DNA from: Chloroflexota bacterium
GTDB lineage: Bacteria; Chloroflexota; Anaerolineae; Aggregatilineales; UBA3940
DNA: 8,186 nucleotides
Assembly: GCA_024643825.1 (NCBI GenBank)
Contig: JAHEME010000062.1
Coordinates: forward strand, 2,078 to 10,263
Direction of reading: 5' to 3'
Shown: positions 6,182 through 8,186 of the stretch, in pieces
How the letters are laid out: each line of letters opens with the position of its first letter
Numbering within the stretch: the stretch's first letter is position 1
Translations under genes and position numbers: made by a program
Notes under the pieces: generated by a model
Databases searched by the model: none
What the model saw: only the letters and a program-made list of their open reading frames with translations
What the model was told of the DNA's origin: nothing

Positions 6182-8185
6182 TTACGGGTTAATCGTGATG
6201 GTGGTAATCCGCAGTTCATTGACGGTCAGCCCATCCGACAACGTGATCGGAACCGGGGATAAATCCATCGCTTCATACATCCCCACCGTGAGGCGATAGT
6301 CGCCCGGTGGCGTACCGGGGATGATCGGCAGCACATGTGAATCATAGATCGGTGTGAAGACGGGCCAGAAAACCGTTCGCACCTGTTTGTCTAAGAAAGA
6401 CGGTGTTTCATCGACCTGACTTACGAGTTGGCCCTCAGGGGATAACAAATGAAGGAACACAATGTAGTCCTGATCGGGCTGTCGCTCGGCTCGCCAATCC
6501 AACCAAACGATGATCGTTTTGCCGGAGGACACTTGTAGACGATCCACCTGCACGCGGTCGAGGCGGAAGAGATCGCCAAAGGGCTGGGGCAAACTGGGGG
6601 GATCGGGAAGCTCTGGCGCACCCGGGAGTGGGCCGCGCTGTTCCAGAGGAGCCGTAAACAATGAGATTGTCATCCAGCCGGAGCGTACATCCTCCGACTC
6701 GGTAAAGGCCCGATCCGAGAGGAACTTCACCCAGGAGATGTCCGTTTGACCGAGGCTCGGATCTGAGGAGCGAATCACCCAGAAACGCTCGCGCATGTCG
6801 GTGTAGTTGGCGGCGATCTGCGTGGCAAAAAACTCGCGGTTGAAGTCGTTTGCCAGCGATTGATCGCCAAGGAGCAGGATGGGATTATCGGCAGGGAGAA
6901 GTTGGTGGGCGTAATAACGCAGGGGCCGACCGATAAATGGGTCTTCGCTAAATTGTAGTATGACGAGATCATTGGTCTCGACGTTCGCAGCAACCACTTC
7001 GTTGGCCTGGCGGAAGCCCCAATCTCCCGGCAGTTCTATGGGGCGATTGGCAGAAACGACGAGGGCCACGGCTGCTACGGTAAGTGGCCAGCGTATCCAT
7101 GCTTTCGGCAAAGCAGCGAGGCCAATTCCCAGGAGGATCGCCAACATGGGCAGCAGAAAGATCATGCGACGGTTGATAAAGGTCTCGTAGCGGAGGTTCA
7201 CCAGCAGGGCCAGAGCTGTACTCCCTACGATGAGGGCTACCAGGAACATGACCGTATTCAGCAGCCGCCCGTTCTGGCGGCGACCTTCCCGCCGGATCAG
7301 AAGGACGATCCCCACGGTGCCGATCAGCAGGAGCAGCCCGTATAGGATCTGCTGATCATAGAGCATCACACGAATGGTATCGGCAATTGTAGCCCAACTG
7401 GTGGGGGCCGAGGTGGTGATTCGCCGAGACCCGCCGCTGGCGGACGTTGTCAGACGCTCGTTGGCGATAGCTGCCATCGCTGGAATCCAGGGAAGATAGG
7501 TCACAGCCGCTATCACCTGAAGCCGGAACCAGCGGAAGACATCGCCCCGCCGCCGGACGATCATCGTTAGAGAGAACAGGCTGGCTGCCACGATCACAAA
7601 CATGCTGTAGTAGTGGGTATAGGCTAACCCGGCAGTCGCCACGACTACGCCCAGCGTAGCGGATCGCTGGCGGGAACCGAACCACCAACGCATGTAAAAC
7701 AGCACAAACGCCATGCTCATCATCAGGAGCATGGCGTAGTTATGCACCTCGTGGACGAAATACTGGATGAAGCCCATCGCGCTACAGATCGCGGCAGCGG
7801 TGAGACCCGCAAACGGGCGGTGAGTGGTATCGACGGCGACCCGGTAGACCAGCGCAGTGGCGATCATCCCTGCCAGCATGGAAAGAGCACGCATCGCCGC
7901 ATCGGTCTGGCCTGTCACCAGGGTCCAGATTCGCAGAAGAATGAAGTACAGCGGCGGATGACCGGGGCGGAACAGATACGTGTGGAATTCCAGAGGCCGA
8001 AAGGCGAGCGAAGCTTCCACCATGTTGATCTCGTCGAGCCACATGCTCCATGCGCCCATGCGGGGGATAAACATGACGGCAGCGATGAACAGCGCAAGCG
8101 CGCCCATCCAGATGATAGAGCTGCGAGGCTCAGAATTGCTTGGATGATTCTTTGAAGGTTTGGCATCCAGCGCATGTGTTGCCAC
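6182..8185 (-). CDS. GT39/ArnT-like polytopic membrane glycosyltransferase (5' end at or beyond window edge)
   Basis: The readable chain has 667 residues and its TAA stop is at 6184-6182. The first possible start is a GTG at 8185-8183, one base from the edge, so the true start may lie outside the window. A hydrophilic N-terminus (1-23) is followed by a first helix (about 24-42) and then WLDEIN (49-54), the Asp-Glu of GT39-type enzymes. HPPLY (76-80) and HEVHNYAM (145-152) are further conserved loop motifs of this group. More membrane segments lie near 97-118, 125-142, 150-166, 177-210, 222-240, 281-297, 311-329, 340-358 and 365-379. From about 385 the chain is extracellular and ends in a beta-sandwich-like domain (about 543-640) resembling the repeats of the left-edge glycosyltransferase. 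Enzymes of this family transfer sugars from polyprenyl-phosphate donors outside the membrane. The acceptor cannot be told, and an inactive sensor role is not excluded. Confidence 0.85.
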   Translation of the reverse strand: MATHALDAKPSKNHPSNSEPRSSIIWMGALALFIAAVMFIPRMGAWSMWLDEINMVEASLAFRPLEFHTYLFRPGHPPLYFILLRIWTLVTGQTDAAMRALSMLAGMIATALVYRVAVDTTHRPFAGLTAAAICSAMGFIQYFVHEVHNYAMLLMMSMAFVLFYMRWWFGSRQRSATLGVVVATAGLAYTHYYSMFVIVAASLFSLTMIVRRRGDVFRWFRLQVIAAVTYLPWIPAMAAIANERLTTSASGGSRRITTSAPTSWATIADTIRVMLYDQQILYGLLLLIGTVGIVLLIRREGRRQNGRLLNTVMFLVALIVGSTALALLVNLRYETFINRRMIFLLPMLAILLGIGLAALPKAWIRWPLTVAAVALVVSANRPIELPGDWGFRQANEVVAANVETNDLVILQFSEDPFIGRPLRYYAHQLLPADNPILLLGDQSLANDFNREFFATQIAANYTDMRERFWVIRSSDPSLGQTDISWVKFLSDRAFTESEDVRSGWMTISLFTAPLEQRGPLPGAPELPDPPSLPQPFGDLFRLDRVQVDRLQVSSGKTIIVWLDWRAERQPDQDYIVFLHLLSPEGQLVSQVDETPSFLDKQVRTVFWPVFTPIYDSHVLPIIPGTPPGDYRLTVGMYEAMDLSPVPITLSDGLTVNELRITTITINP

Positions 8186-8186
8186 A

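Noticed and set aside
1..8186. CRISPR array, insertion sequence, tRNA or phage module
   Set aside because: No regularly spaced repeats, transposase or integrase motifs, cloverleaf candidates or phage structural genes were seen on either strand.

Overview
All five genes in this window lie on the minus strand and are read from the right edge to the left. The sequence is moderately GC-rich and compactly packed. Two very large GT39-type membrane proteins with extracellular beta-sandwich tails, together with DUF2652-like/SRPBCC proteins, make me think of Chloroflexota (Anaerolineae-like). This is an inference from protein style only, because no rRNA or other marker gene is present. I see no tRNA, rRNA, insertion sequence, CRISPR array, integrase or plus-strand gene.

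Layout in transcription order: (1) 8185-6182, a GT39/ArnT-like polytopic glycosyltransferase whose 5' end is at or beyond the right edge. (2) An 82-base gap with a candidate promoter and a strong Shine-Dalgarno. (3) 6099-4948, protein A, a class III nucleotide-cyclase-like (DUF2652-type) domain fused to an SRPBCC domain. (4) 4944-3841, protein B, a paralogue with the same architecture, starting 3 bases after the stop of A. (5) 3803-2595, a Cys/Met-metabolism PLP enzyme (cystathionine gamma-synthase / gamma-lyase family), 37 bases after B. (6) A 148-base gap with an imperfect inverted repeat and no clear terminator. (7) 2446 to the left edge, a second large GT39-like membrane protein with at least two and a half extracellular beta-sandwich repeats. 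It is open for 815 codons and has no stop in the window.

Genes A, B and the PLP enzyme are tightly spaced, each with its own Shine-Dalgarno, and probably form one transcription unit. The most interesting part is the A/B pair. A keeps the residues expected of a class III nucleotide cyclase (two metal Asp, the KxxGD lysine, and the VNxxxR Asn/Arg). B has the same fold signature but has lost the second metal Asp (to Gly), the Lys (to Ser) and the Asn (to Ser). Both carry a conserved CxCxxC cluster inside the cyclase-like domain and an NHCAHG signature in the SRPBCC domain. This looks like a catalytic plus pseudo-catalytic pair with a ligand-binding module on each partner. That role is inferred and nothing in the window proves cyclase activity.
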